The position numbers were made by a program, and so were the translations under genes. A model generated the notes under the pieces. It saw nothing but the letters and a program-made list of their open reading frames with translations, did not search any database and was not told where the DNA came from. A stretch of 64,000 nucleotides of DNA from Chrysopilus asiliformis. Lineage: Eukaryota; Arthropoda; Insecta; Diptera; Rhagionidae. The stretch spans positions 26,451,684 to 26,515,683 of the forward strand of contig OZ035961.1 in NCBI GenBank assembly GCA_964034945.1, written 5' to 3'. Of this stretch, positions 42,395 to 52,605 are shown piece after piece (position 1 is the first letter of the stretch; the number at the start of each line of letters is the position of its first letter).

Positions 42395-44239
42395 ATTTTC
42401 TTAAATATTAAAATCTTTTTGATTGTCGAAACTTAGTATTTTTAGTTGAGCCTTTTTTTATCCGACTATTCAATAGATAAATAATTGAAACAAGACAATG
42501 CTAGTTTAAGGTATTGTTAAATTCTACCAACATTCCTTCAAATCCTGAGGGATTTTAAAATATTTGGAAAACATTACGAATTACTTGGTGTGCAGTGAAT
42601 TGTCGTACAAAATTTTGGAAATCACACACTTTTAGATGCATTGGTATTACAGACTACTCATACGTTGGATATCAACGAAATTTCAGGTATACCATATGGA
42701 CCAGGAATACAACAACTATATTGTCTAATAAAGAACATGATTTTGCTCCAGAGCAATAGAGTACAATCATTGAATATCTCAATATATATATAAAATATTG
42801 CGAATAGTCATTTGTGTTTCGGGATGCGCAATGCAACATTCGAGCACAATTCCTGTATGGTTTTACAAGTGCATGACTAGCATCACATTTTACATATCGT
42901 ATATATCACATGAGGATGCAGGTGGATTGGACATTTAATGTCTAAACAGAGGATTATTTGCTTGATTTATTACCGCGAATTTCGGATTTAATCTTTAATT
43001 TTTTATGAGCTTTTAAGATTAATCAAACGAAAATGTATTTAATGAGGGTGGTTGCAAACCAGAACTTTGGAATTTTTTTGAATATTTTGTCAGTTTAAGG
43101 TAATTTAATTTTAGAACAAAGTTTAATCAATCTACTTTGATGATTGTACAAATGCCTTTACTTATAAATCCGGATACTGATATTAGGATTCCCAAGTCGA
43201 ATTGATATTCGATTGACATTTTATTTAAATACAAAGTGTCTTATATTAGAAATGAAAAAAATCTTTAATCGCAACAAAAATATTAAATAAATAAAGCCAC
43301 ATGCGGGGAAAATCCCAACTGTGGAATGTTTCTGTCTTCCTGTTCAATCACTCACTTTACCTTGTTCTTTTCCAACATTTTCTTTAACAGAATGGCAAAA
43401 ACTTGGCACAACCACAACCATGTAAAAAATATTAATAAAATTAGATTGAAATTTAATAAAATTCTGTTAACGTTTTTGTTGTCAGTTGACATGACACGCG
43501 GCGACATGACACAAATATTGAATTGTATATCAAATCATGAACAAAACGTGATAGTTTGAAAATTAAATTTTTAAAAAATTAAAATACTTGCATGTATTTC
43601 AACAATTTTGATGCATTAAATATATTGTGTGTAGAAATATAAATTAAATAGACTTGTTATTCAATTTTCGTTCCTTTGACAACCTGGAAACTACAAATAG
43701 TTAGTGCTACATGAAAGATTAAAACAAATTTATAAATTGGATTTACAACCTTTTACACCTCTATATGACTATTTTGCAGACCAGATTGAGCTTTTTTCAA
43801 AACAAATTCATCTAGAAACAATTTAGCAGTTTTTAAGGAAAACTCGAAAAATTTCCACAATAAAACTTTCTAGACGACTTTGATTTGTCAAATGATAAAA
43901 ATTGACTTCCAAGAAGTTGAATTTGATCTACAAAATAGTGAATTTGAAGTGCAAAAGGTTGTATTTGGCCTGTATAAAGGAAAAAAATCTAAACAGACAA
44001 AAAATATCAAGTAATGGAAAGAAAATGTAGCCACTTCAAAATAATTTGTAATTATATCGACAAAATACACGGTAATGTAATAAAAGTATTATTCAATATC
44101 AGCTAACAAAACTCTCACTGTTGGATTAACCAAAAAGGAAATATCTCACTTATGACCTTATTTTAGTAAAATATTTTTATCATGAAAACTAATTATTCAT
44201 TTGATAAATTTCTATCATTATAACCAAATTTCATAAAAA
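42395..44239. other. AT-rich non-coding DNA
   Basis: No gene or repeat recognised. Frames at 43326-43559 plus and 43888-44070 minus are AT-driven and have no domain. Confidence 0.6.
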
Positions 44240-44893
44240 TTACCAACCAAATTTTATACAACCACAGATTTTTTTTGCAATTTCCTCGAAAAGGGACAGT
44301 CATATTGAAAAAATTATAAAGGTAAAATGTGTTTAGAACAGAATTCTACATAACTCATTCATACATCAAAATCCAATCGGACCACAGCTTTCCCCCTTTC
44401 ACATACAAATGGAATACTTTTTTCCTGTTTTCTCGAAAACTGTGCATCGTATCGAAAAATTTATAAAGACGAAATGTGTTTAGAATATGATTCTACATAA
44501 CAATTTTCTTTGTTGTTGACCGTTATTTTATAATTATTTTTATTTTATAATTACAAAGATTCTACATAACTTATCTATACATCAAAATCCAGTTGAGCAC
44601 TTCTTCCCCCCTTCCCCGTGCAAATTGAATACTTTTTTCTATTTTCTCGAAAACGGTGAGTCGTATTGAAAAATTTATAAAGCCAAAATCGGTATAGACT
44701 ATGATTTTACATAACCGTTCCATACATCAAAATCCAATCGGACCACCACTGCCCCCCCCCCCCCCTACCTTCCCTTTAGACTATCATTTTACATAACCGT
44801 TCCATACATAAAAATCCAATCGGACCAGTCCTTCATCCCATCATATAGAGTATTTGACGATTGGCCCCTGGCAATTGTAGCCTTTCTTATGTT
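44240..44893 (+). repeat. Repeat family R1, tail array (copy 6)
   Basis: Three to four tandem tail units, each with 'tttctcgaaaacNgtg', 'aaaaatttataaag', 'gattctacataact', 'tacatcaaaatccaatcgga' and a C-rich run (poly-C at 44753-44764). It ends 'gtatttgacgattggcccct' and ggcaattgtag, the complement of 31535-31575. A 20-bp internal duplication (attttataattatttttatt) lies at 44523-44558. Head and GTCY array are absent. Confidence 0.65.
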
Positions 44894-47061
44894 CTAAACT
44901 CCTTTTTTCACCAAGTATTTTACAATTTTATTTTTAAAACACTTTTATTCAGTGAACCACTCAATTTTACAATATTTTATACAATAAAAATGTGTCCATC
45001 CTGAAGTATTTTGTTTGTCTATTCTATTTTTTGTCCATCATCTTACATATGATATATTCCGATCAGAAAAATTTAATCTCGCATACTGATCGTATCATGA
45101 GGAATGTATTTCTTAGTTGAAATTCATCATGTGCATAACACTTAACTAATAATTAAGTTGACACGTTCAGAGCAATCGATCAAATTCGATAAATTTTTTT
45201 TCGATAAAACTTGCCGGCGTCAATAACGATATATTTTGATTGCGACACTCACGGGTAAAAATATGATCGAACTATCAAACATACAGATCGAAAAGCGCTT
45301 GTAAAATAAATGCCAACAACAAACACAACAGACAATACTGACAATAACATATGCATAAGAAATATGAGTAAAAATAAAAGGAGTCATAAGTAAAGAATAA
45401 AAATATCAATCTATTGATCAAGACAATAAACAATTCGATCGGCGTGTGGTCGATTCGAATATATTTGGTTTGGTCAGTGCAATAACTCTTTTTAGTTTGC
45501 CTTTTTTTTACACAAGAGAAAAAAAAATACTGTAAATGTTTGTGTGATTATGAATTATCAACCTAGTAGCATTTATGCATATCTTCAAGCATTCGCGACA
45601 CATGATCATGATCAATAAATAAATTTAAATATTTCAGGCACGATCAACAATTTCAACTACCGAAATCGATTGCCTATACTTACAAGCAAGTGTGGAAAGA
45701 GCCTAAAACTTTATGCGACATTTAGGATGACGAAGCGGCCGGCGATATGGGGATGAGTTCGATGTTTGTGCGCGAATAAAATAATAAGTTTTTAAGTATA
45801 ACCTCTTAATAAAATTGTTATGCAATGCTCGATGTGTCGTAAACAATGGACGTGACAACTGTTGTTAAAAAGTCTTTACGTATGTGTGTGCGTATGGATT
45901 TTTTTTTTGAAAATAAAAAAAAATATGATTTTGGACAAAAATGAACTGCGACTCACAGATCGATTAGTCAATATCTCAATACGTTCAAGTGTAATAATAA
46001 TATATTGACTGATAAATCGTAACGGACGGACGTATAAATATTATAAATTGGTAATGTTTAACATTATGGGTATATCTGGAGATACACGTACCTGTGGAAA
46101 TATGCAAATACTCCAATATCTGTTTGTGTCTGCGTATTAACATAATAATTTATCCCATACGGTTGAAAGGACAGATAGTTGAACATTTCTGATCGATTGA
46201 TTGATTTAAAGTGGACACAAGCGAATATCGATTTCACACAATTGTGATAATTTATGAGACACTCTAAGAAGTTGCCAATCTAATAGTAGGAAAATAAGGA
46301 AATTATTTGTTTAATTGCTTATATATTGGTTAGCATTTAGATAAAAGTCGATATGTGGTGTCTCGTTCTAAAAATGTTGTTGTTTTTTTATCTAACTAAA
46401 AGATGTAAATTACCATAGACTGTTAATAAATCAGGAGACGATTTTAATTAAATCCATTTTGACAGTGCAATCGTAAGATGGTGCACAAGTTCTTTGCGCC
46501 AAAAATAAATACGAGATCGTTCATTCGCACTCCATGTCCTCTAATTCCTCTTAATTAAATTATGTTTTATGGGTCTAATGCTATCTAACTGAAAAGTTTA
46601 TAAATTCTGATTTTCGTTTAAATCTTTGCCAAAAGACAGGCAATAAGTACAAAATGGAGAAAGGGTATTCCGTTTTATTTATTTATTATTTTTTTCTCGT
46701 TGAAGACGTCTGGCTAGTAACCGTGTAATTGGCAAAAACTATGATGGCGGCAAAGATTTGATGAACTAAAATTTATTATATATTTTTTATCCTTTTATCT
46801 AATCTTAATCTGACACTTCGAACATGGTTTAATGTACCTTAAAATTTAATTACCGGTATGAATGGGAATATAGATTACATTTTTTGTTACTTCAAATTGT
46901 TTTGCATAAAAATAACATCGGAAAGTTCATTGAACTGTTGCACACCTTAGCTTAAATAGAATAATTTGTTAGCAATAAACTCGGATTAGAACTAATTGTT
47001 ATTTTCTACAAATTTTTACAGCGATTTTCTCAGGCAAAGATTTTTAAGAAATCGCACATCA
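44894..47061. other. Low-copy non-coding DNA; possible regulatory DNA
   Basis: A 2.1-kb stretch without any of the window's repeat families and without credible frames. It is AT-rich but complex, with many ATCGAT, GATCGA and ATGATCATGATCA-like words (45060-45700) and TATGCATA words. Such repeat-poor non-coding DNA in a repeat-rich setting could hold enhancers, but nothing in the sequence alone proves it. Confidence 0.45.
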
Positions 47062-47352
47062 TACTAATATATACAAATGAGTTGGTGTCTGTATGTCTGT
47101 TCCTCTTTCACGCAAAAACGGCTGAACCGATTGACTTGAAATTTGGCATGAGTGTCTGTGGTAGTACATAGGCATACGGAAAAGTAGCGCGAGGGGTGGG
47201 GGGAGTAAGGGGAGGGGGTAAAGTGATTTCGAAACTTAGTTTTTGCGCTATGTTACTCTTTCGCGGCGAAACTACTGAACCGATTGGCCCGAAATTTGGC
47301 ATAGATGTTAGACAAAAAACTTAACCCGGCAACGACGGGTATGCAAGCTAGT
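47062..47352 (-). mobile_element. mini-me/DINE-like element, copy 2
   Basis: Inverse copy of 25593-25921: tactaatatatacaaatgag, ttggtgtctgtatgtctgtt, then 'cgcaaaaacggctgaaccga', and at the other end aacccggcaacgacgggtat then gcaagctagt. The (GACA)n stretch is reduced to gtctgtatgtctgt. About 290 bp. Non-coding despite a 64-codon minus frame. Confidence 0.55.
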
Positions 47353-47396
47353 CTACAATATATTTTCATTATTCAGAAATATTTACTGAACTTCTC

Positions 47397-47480
47397 AAGT
47401 TCGGCGATTGCGTAGTGGATAGAGTTGTTAAGTTTCAGTAGTTTAGACTCTCAGGAACCGAGTTTGAATCCGAATCGGGA
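47397..47480 (+). other. tRNA-like SINE head with A- and B-box matches
   Basis: TTGCGTAGTGGA (47408-47419) resembles the tRNA A box and AGTTTGAATCC (47461-47471) the B box, about 40 bp apart. Both have one or two mismatches to the usual consensus. The 5' and 3' segments do not form a good acceptor stem, so it is not a functional tRNA gene. Position at the start of a dispersed repeat suggests a tRNA-derived SINE promoter. Confidence 0.5.
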
Positions 47481-47625
47481 AGTTAGTTTTTACTTTTCTC
47501 TGTCAGAGAGGGACAGCATTGTACCCATGACGGAGACTGACTCGAGAACGGGGGCAGATAGAATCTTTCTGATCCATGCGAAATCCGTGTCACGCAAAAT
47601 ATGATGATTTACGAGCATCTTTCCG

Positions 47626-47715
47626 TCGGTCTGTCAGTCTATCTGTCCGTCTGTCTGACCGTCTGTCCGTCAGTTTGTCTGTCTGTCCATCTATCTGTCC
47701 GTCTGTCTGCCTGTC
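47626..47715 (+). repeat. (GTCY)n array in the chimeric repeat
   Basis: About 90 bp of GTCT/GTCC tetramers with many substitutions (gtcagt, ccatctat), less pure than at 22.5 and 30.9 kb, so probably older or less recently expanded. Confidence 0.85.
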
Positions 47716-48075
47716 CGTTCGTGAACACCAAATCTTTCAAAAGATTTGAGATAGAGACTTGAAACTTTGCACAAATGCGTTTTTCGTAAATAGCTAGGAT
47801 AAGTTCTTGAGCGGCTAGAAGCGGACCATTTCTTCTCGCTCCCATATAAAAATGAAACAGTTTTTTGCGATTTTTTCGAACACGGTGTAGCGTATCGAAA
47901 AATTTTTGAGAACAAAAGGTGTTTAGAATATGATTTTACATAACCGTTCCATACATCAAAATCCAATCGGACCACTGCTGCCCCTTCTCCAACCCAAATA
48001 TATTTTTTTAAATAAAAATAACTGAGTATTTGAAGGCTGGCTTTTGGCTATTGTAGTTTTTCTAAAGTTTTCTGA

Positions 48076-48818
48076 TCGTTTTTATTATGTTTAACTTCAA
48101 AAAAGATGGAATTTCAATAAATCTTTGGTAGTTAGAAGAAAGAAGATTCATGTGGCCAAAAACTTTCATAATTTTTACTTTAAAGCTGCAGTATTTCCAC
48201 AAGGAAATCCAAGAACGTATCATAAAACTATTTATTTTAAAAACATTTATTGAAACTGAAATATTCTTAGGTACAAAAAAAAAGCTGTTAGAAAAAAACG
48301 TGTTTTTCCGATTTTTTTTTCAAAACAATGAATGGGAGTTTGGTGAGAGCGATATAAGCTAAGAATTTCTTTTATGAAACCAATTTTTTCATGAAATTTG
48401 AAAAGTGAAAGAACTATTAAAAACGTTATTGAAGGACAGGTAATTTAAGGGGAAACCGCAACTTAAATTATTATAACTAAATAAAAGTTGTGTTCCAATT
48501 TCAACGTTCAAAATTGTCGCTTGGAGCGCATTTCTCTAAATGGATTTTGAGTTCGTGTCTTAATTCATTTTGAAAAAAAAACTCGAGTCGCATTTTTCTA
48601 CAGAAATTTCATAATAAAAATATGATCTGTAGACCAGAAATTGAGAAAGAGGTAGCCGATCTTTTCATAATTTGAATTTGCGAAAAAGGTTTAGAACCAC
48701 TGGTCTAGACATTAAAATTTGAAGTATAGAATAACCACATACAGGTTTTCAAACGAACATGCATGAGTTTTGTAATTTTTTTTATTTCCCGTGGACAAAG
48801 TAGAGCCTGTGGAAAAAC
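48076..48818. other. AT-rich non-coding DNA
   Basis: No gene or assignable repeat. The 70-codon plus frame at 48150-48362 has no domain. Confidence 0.6.
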
Positions 48819-49058
48819 CCTGGGCACCAATCATGTATTCCGACGCGTCTCTGTCTTTCGACTTCGACGCAGCTTTTAACTCTTGACTTCGCCATATCAG
48901 CAGCTTCAAATTTGCTGGAGTGACAGTCAAAATCACGTTTCGATTCATAGTGACGATTCCGCAAAATTTCAAGCTGCAGATATGGCGAAGTCAAGAATTA
49001 AAAGCTGCGTCGAAGTCGAAAGACAGAGACGCGTCGGAATACATGATTGGTGCCCAGG
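48819..49058. mobile_element. 240-bp near-palindrome with ~97-bp arms
   Basis: Arms 48819-48915 and 48961-49058 are inverted complements with only a few mismatches. They read inward cctgggcaccaatcatgtat, tccgacgcgtctctgtcttt, cgacttcgacgcagctttta. The 45-bp loop runs 48916-48960. G+C content is well above the surroundings. The similar peptides predicted on opposite strands (both containing SKSKDRDASEYMIGA) are simply the two arms. No target duplication is obvious. Fold-back MITE or hairpin-RNA source. Confidence 0.9.
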
Positions 49059-52033
49059 TAGTGCCTTCTCATTTCTCAAAAAACAAAACAAAAATAATTA
49101 AAAAAACAGGATTATTAAATAATGTTCGTGTCACTGAAAATTTGAAGAGCGCGACCGATCGGGAACATTTTTTTCCCCAATTTTTGTTACTGGTAAAGAA
49201 AAAATGCAACAGCATACAACAAAAAATGGGCCGCAGGCAAAATATTGAAAAAATTGTTCTGCAATCAAAAATTTTATAACATAATGAGCCGCAAGCTATT
49301 TTTTTTAAATAATGCAATACAGCTAAGATCAGGCACACCCTTGAATTGAGAGTGCGTACTTCAGTGTTATTTACCCCCTCACCATCCTCCTACGGAACGA
49401 CCCTGTGTACTTATTTATGCCCTCAGTGCCAATTATAGTTCTGTGATTAGATTATTTGACGTTTATTCGATGTTTAATACAAAACTGATAGCCGAAAATT
49501 CCAAATTTGTGACTGCGTATGTCTTTTTCATAGTTATAAAAAGATAGTTATGTCTGCGGCGCATTTTTTTTTCATTTTAAATGAATACCACATCAATAAC
49601 TTATATTTTCACAAAAAAAAATTGTGGTGCACACCACAATATTATATCCAAAAAAATGTAAGTTCTCTCCAAATTTTTCCCAACCCAATATCACAAATTT
49701 TAAATGGATTTCTCCTCGTGTAAAATAACTTCAAAATATTTTAAAATAGGTATTCAAAAAACTCAGTCGAACGCTAATTGCGAAACCATTAAATCGTATT
49801 ATGAACGATTTAAGGATCAATAATTCAGAAAAACCTTCAAGATGTTGAATTCCTTCCGATCAGAAATGGTTTACAGCTTCCCTAATTGACCCAACAAGAG
49901 ACATAAATTAAATACGCGTAAATTCCAATAATTTAAAAATACGAAATCGTGTTATTATTTAGATTTCGTTTAAATTCATTTCCATAATATCGACTAGATT
50001 ACGGATAAAACTGAGTAAACAAAGTTAAACACTTTATTGTATCATTTTAAAGCCACACTAAACCCCGCAGTGTGCTGCTATCGTATTTAAACAGAGATAG
50101 ACATAGTTGAGGATAGAATTTCTTTGGCGCGAATATAGACGATTTTCATGAATAAGAAATTAATTTGTCTTTGGCCATTAACATGTAATTAAGTTCATTG
50201 CGTAACAGAAGTTTATCAAAAAGGCAAATCGACTTCATAAATCCATCGTTTGCTACTTAACTTTTCTTCCTTTCTATTTTACTTTTCCTTTACAGTAAAC
50301 ACGCCCGCTCAACTCACCCCCACTGTGGATACGTTCGCAATCCCCTTTGAGTATTCGCATTTTCCGCCCTAATCTTACTCGTCTCTTTTTCGTTTTAGTG
50401 CCAATCAGAATTTTCCATATCACCGCAAAAATAAAAGAAAATAAAATTCTGGAATGGATGGGATGTGTGTGCCTGCCTGGGTCTGGGGCTTCTTGTGTAT
50501 ACTTATCCCCGTTCGGCTTTGTATCGTCATCCAAGCATTTCGTAAATTGCGTGCCGGGGCTGCTAGAGTAGCGAGCAGCACGTTCCGGTTAAGCTTCTGA
50601 TAAAAAGTACACACCAGTACCAGTGACCCTATTTTTGTCGGCACAAACACCAGTGTGATATAGCGATATTCGCTAGATAGAATACGAACAAGTCTCAAAG
50701 GAGCGTTTGCTGTAAGGGGGATTCAAGCGATCAATGGACGAAGGACTCGGCCAAGGGAATCGAGAAGGCATTCATCGAAGGGACACGACAGGAATGGGAA
50801 CACACAAAAGTGTATGAACTTTTACTAAGCAGCTGTCGGATTGTTCTTCTGTTTGATGTGGATAAAATATTCTACGCGTTCGTATCCTTGCGAACAGGAC
50901 GCCAAAAACTTTCGCTTCTCGGATCGAATGCCCTTCCAGTAGCCGAAACTCTGAGGAACTAAAACTCCGGTCGTCATGTGCGAAATGAGATAGTGGCGAA
51001 GCGAAGCGGCTGAAAAGCCCTTGGGGGATAGAAATGTAAGCGGTTGATCCACAGATACAGATCACCCTTCTATACCACTATGGGGAAAATTCCTGCACTT
51101 TTTTTTCTTTGTTTTATCAATTGCGCGCACCCCTGATATACAAAAGTAATGGAAACAAAGATGGAACTACGGTATAGTGGAATCAAGGCGATTATAGTGT
51201 ACAATTGACTTTTTCCCGTTCGTAATTTTTTTTTCAGTTCCAACTCGAAGCAAGGGTTGCAGGGATCCTTTTGCGATATGCAGAGTTGGCTTGCTTTAGG
51301 GGATTTCCATCTTTTTTGTTCGCTCCAAGTTGCTATTAGGACGTTCCAGCCATTTATCATGCTATTAGGCTTAAGGGTAGTTTTACTCAGTGACATCTTC
51401 CATTGGTCTTGTATTATTCTAATATCTACATATACGTATACGTACAGATATGCATACAAATCTAAAAGTGTGGGCTTATGAATTGTGCGGCAACCCTATA
51501 TGGTTCCAATTAAGGCTTCTAGGGGATTCTATAGAAACAGAAAACCGCGCCGAAGGCTACTATGTCGATATACGACAAGATATATAGGTACTATAATGTT
51601 TTTAGAATATGTTATACTGTAACAGTGAAACCCTGATATTAACTATGCAGGAAATTATGTGTATCTCAAGATTTTCAGGGAGAAAATAATTGTTTTTAAA
51701 ATCTAAATAAAATCTAATCTATTTGTTTACACAATTTCTGATTATTTCTGATTCGTATTCAAAATTTTTTTATTTAATAAAAAAGTCACAGACAAACTTT
51801 TACATCATAGATTTTTTGCACGTCTTTCAAAAAAATGCGAATAGGCGAAAACACTTATATTCAAAGTGCCATATTTTTTGGAGTTACGGGAGCGGTAAGC
51901 AGGAAGAAAAATAGCGTACATTTTTAACTACCTAGATATCTGGTAATATTCTCTATCCAGTACTGAAATCCCCATTAAAATTCGTTAACTGGTTTCATAT
52001 ATAGCTGGACAGATGGTCAGAAGAGGGAGAAGA
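49059..52033. other. Non-coding DNA, partly low-copy
   Basis: 49059-50230 is AT-rich and holds three dispersed-motif copies (49226, 49284 and 49551). 50230-51480 is balanced and low-copy. A strong acceptor-like site, cttttcctttacag (to 50294), precedes a frame open to 50571. The frames at 50347-50571 plus, 50772-51065 minus and 51070-51459 minus have no domain I recognise. 51480-52030 is AT-rich. No gene is called. Confidence 0.45.
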
Positions 52034-52437
52034 TGGTAATCGAAATCGCAATCGCAATCGAAATCGCAATCGCAATCGCAATCGCAATCGTAATCGTAAT
52101 CGTAATCGTAATCGTAATCGTAATCGTAATCGTAATCGTAATCGTAATCGTAATCGTAATCGTAATCGTAATCGTAATCGTAATCGTAATCGTAATCGTA
52201 ATCGTAATCGTAATCGTAATCGTAATCGTAATCGTAATCGTAATCGTAATCGTAATCGTAATCGTAATCGTAATCGTAATCGTAATCGTAATCGTAATCG
52301 TAATCGTAATCGTAATCGTAATCGTAATCGTAATCGTAATCGTAATCGTAATCGTAATCGTAATCGTAATCGTAATCGTAATCGTAATCGTAATCGTAAT
52401 CGTAATCGTAATCGTAATCGTAATCGCAATCGTAATC
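52034..52437 (+). repeat. (AATCGT)n hexanucleotide array
   Basis: About 67 units. The first nine or so are variants (AATCGA, AATCGC), then AATCGT is almost perfect to 52425, then one AATCGC. The 143- and 144-codon frames across it (Ile-Val and Arg-Leu repeats) are microsatellite artefacts. The array forms one end of a repeat whose other part is 52438-52605. Confidence 0.95.
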
Positions 52438-52605
52438 TTTTGTCTGAATTGGGCTTTAATCTGAATTGGGTTTACGACTGCGATTACAATTGATGCTTTT
52501 CGGCCAATGAGATCAAAGATTTCAACGATAGGAAAATGAAAGCTTTGATCTCATTGATCGAGGAAGCTCAATCCTAATTGCAATTGAAATCGTTAGTCTG
52601 ATTTC
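52438..52605 (+). mobile_element. Non-repetitive part of the AATCGN-associated element, copy 1
   Basis: Directly after the array: gaattgggctttaatctgaa, tgggtttacgactgcgatta, then a hairpin pairing caatgagatcaaag (52505-52518) with its complement (52546-52559), and an end tgcaattgaaatcg. That end is itself a degenerate AATCGN in inverted orientation. A shorter copy follows another AATCGN array at 55656-55767. I infer an element with AATCG-type ends whose left end has expanded. Confidence 0.6.

Larger units (their letters stand above)
47397..48075 (+). repeat. Chimeric repeat: tRNA-like head, R2 end, GTCY array, R1 tail
   Basis: In order: a tRNA-like promoter region (47397-47480), an R2 terminal segment (47480-47600: 'cccatgacggagactgactc', 'ctttctgatccatgcgaaat'), a GTCY array (47626-47715), and an R1 body and tail (47740-48075: 'agacttgaaactttgcacaa', 'cataaccgttccatacatca', 'gctattgtagtttttctaaa'). 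Elsewhere R1 and R2 occur separately, so this is a fusion or the fuller form of one family. Confidence 0.6.

Noticed and set aside
47397..47480. Functional tRNA gene
   Set aside because: A- and B-box-like words are present but mismatched, and no acceptor stem pairs. It sits at the head of a dispersed repeat.
48712..49279. Several overlapping 70-119-codon frames with similar peptides on both strands
   Set aside because: The similarity is the palindrome read from each arm. It is not an indication of a gene.
50281..50571. Open frame after the acceptor-like cttttcctttacag
   Set aside because: About 90 codons to a stop but no recognisable domain and no polyadenylation or partner exon. The ATG-started part overlaps antisense frames.
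51995..52464. 143- and 144-codon frames (Ile-Val and Arg-Leu repeats)
   Set aside because: Direct products of the (AATCGT)n array. The flanking non-repeat residues show no domain.
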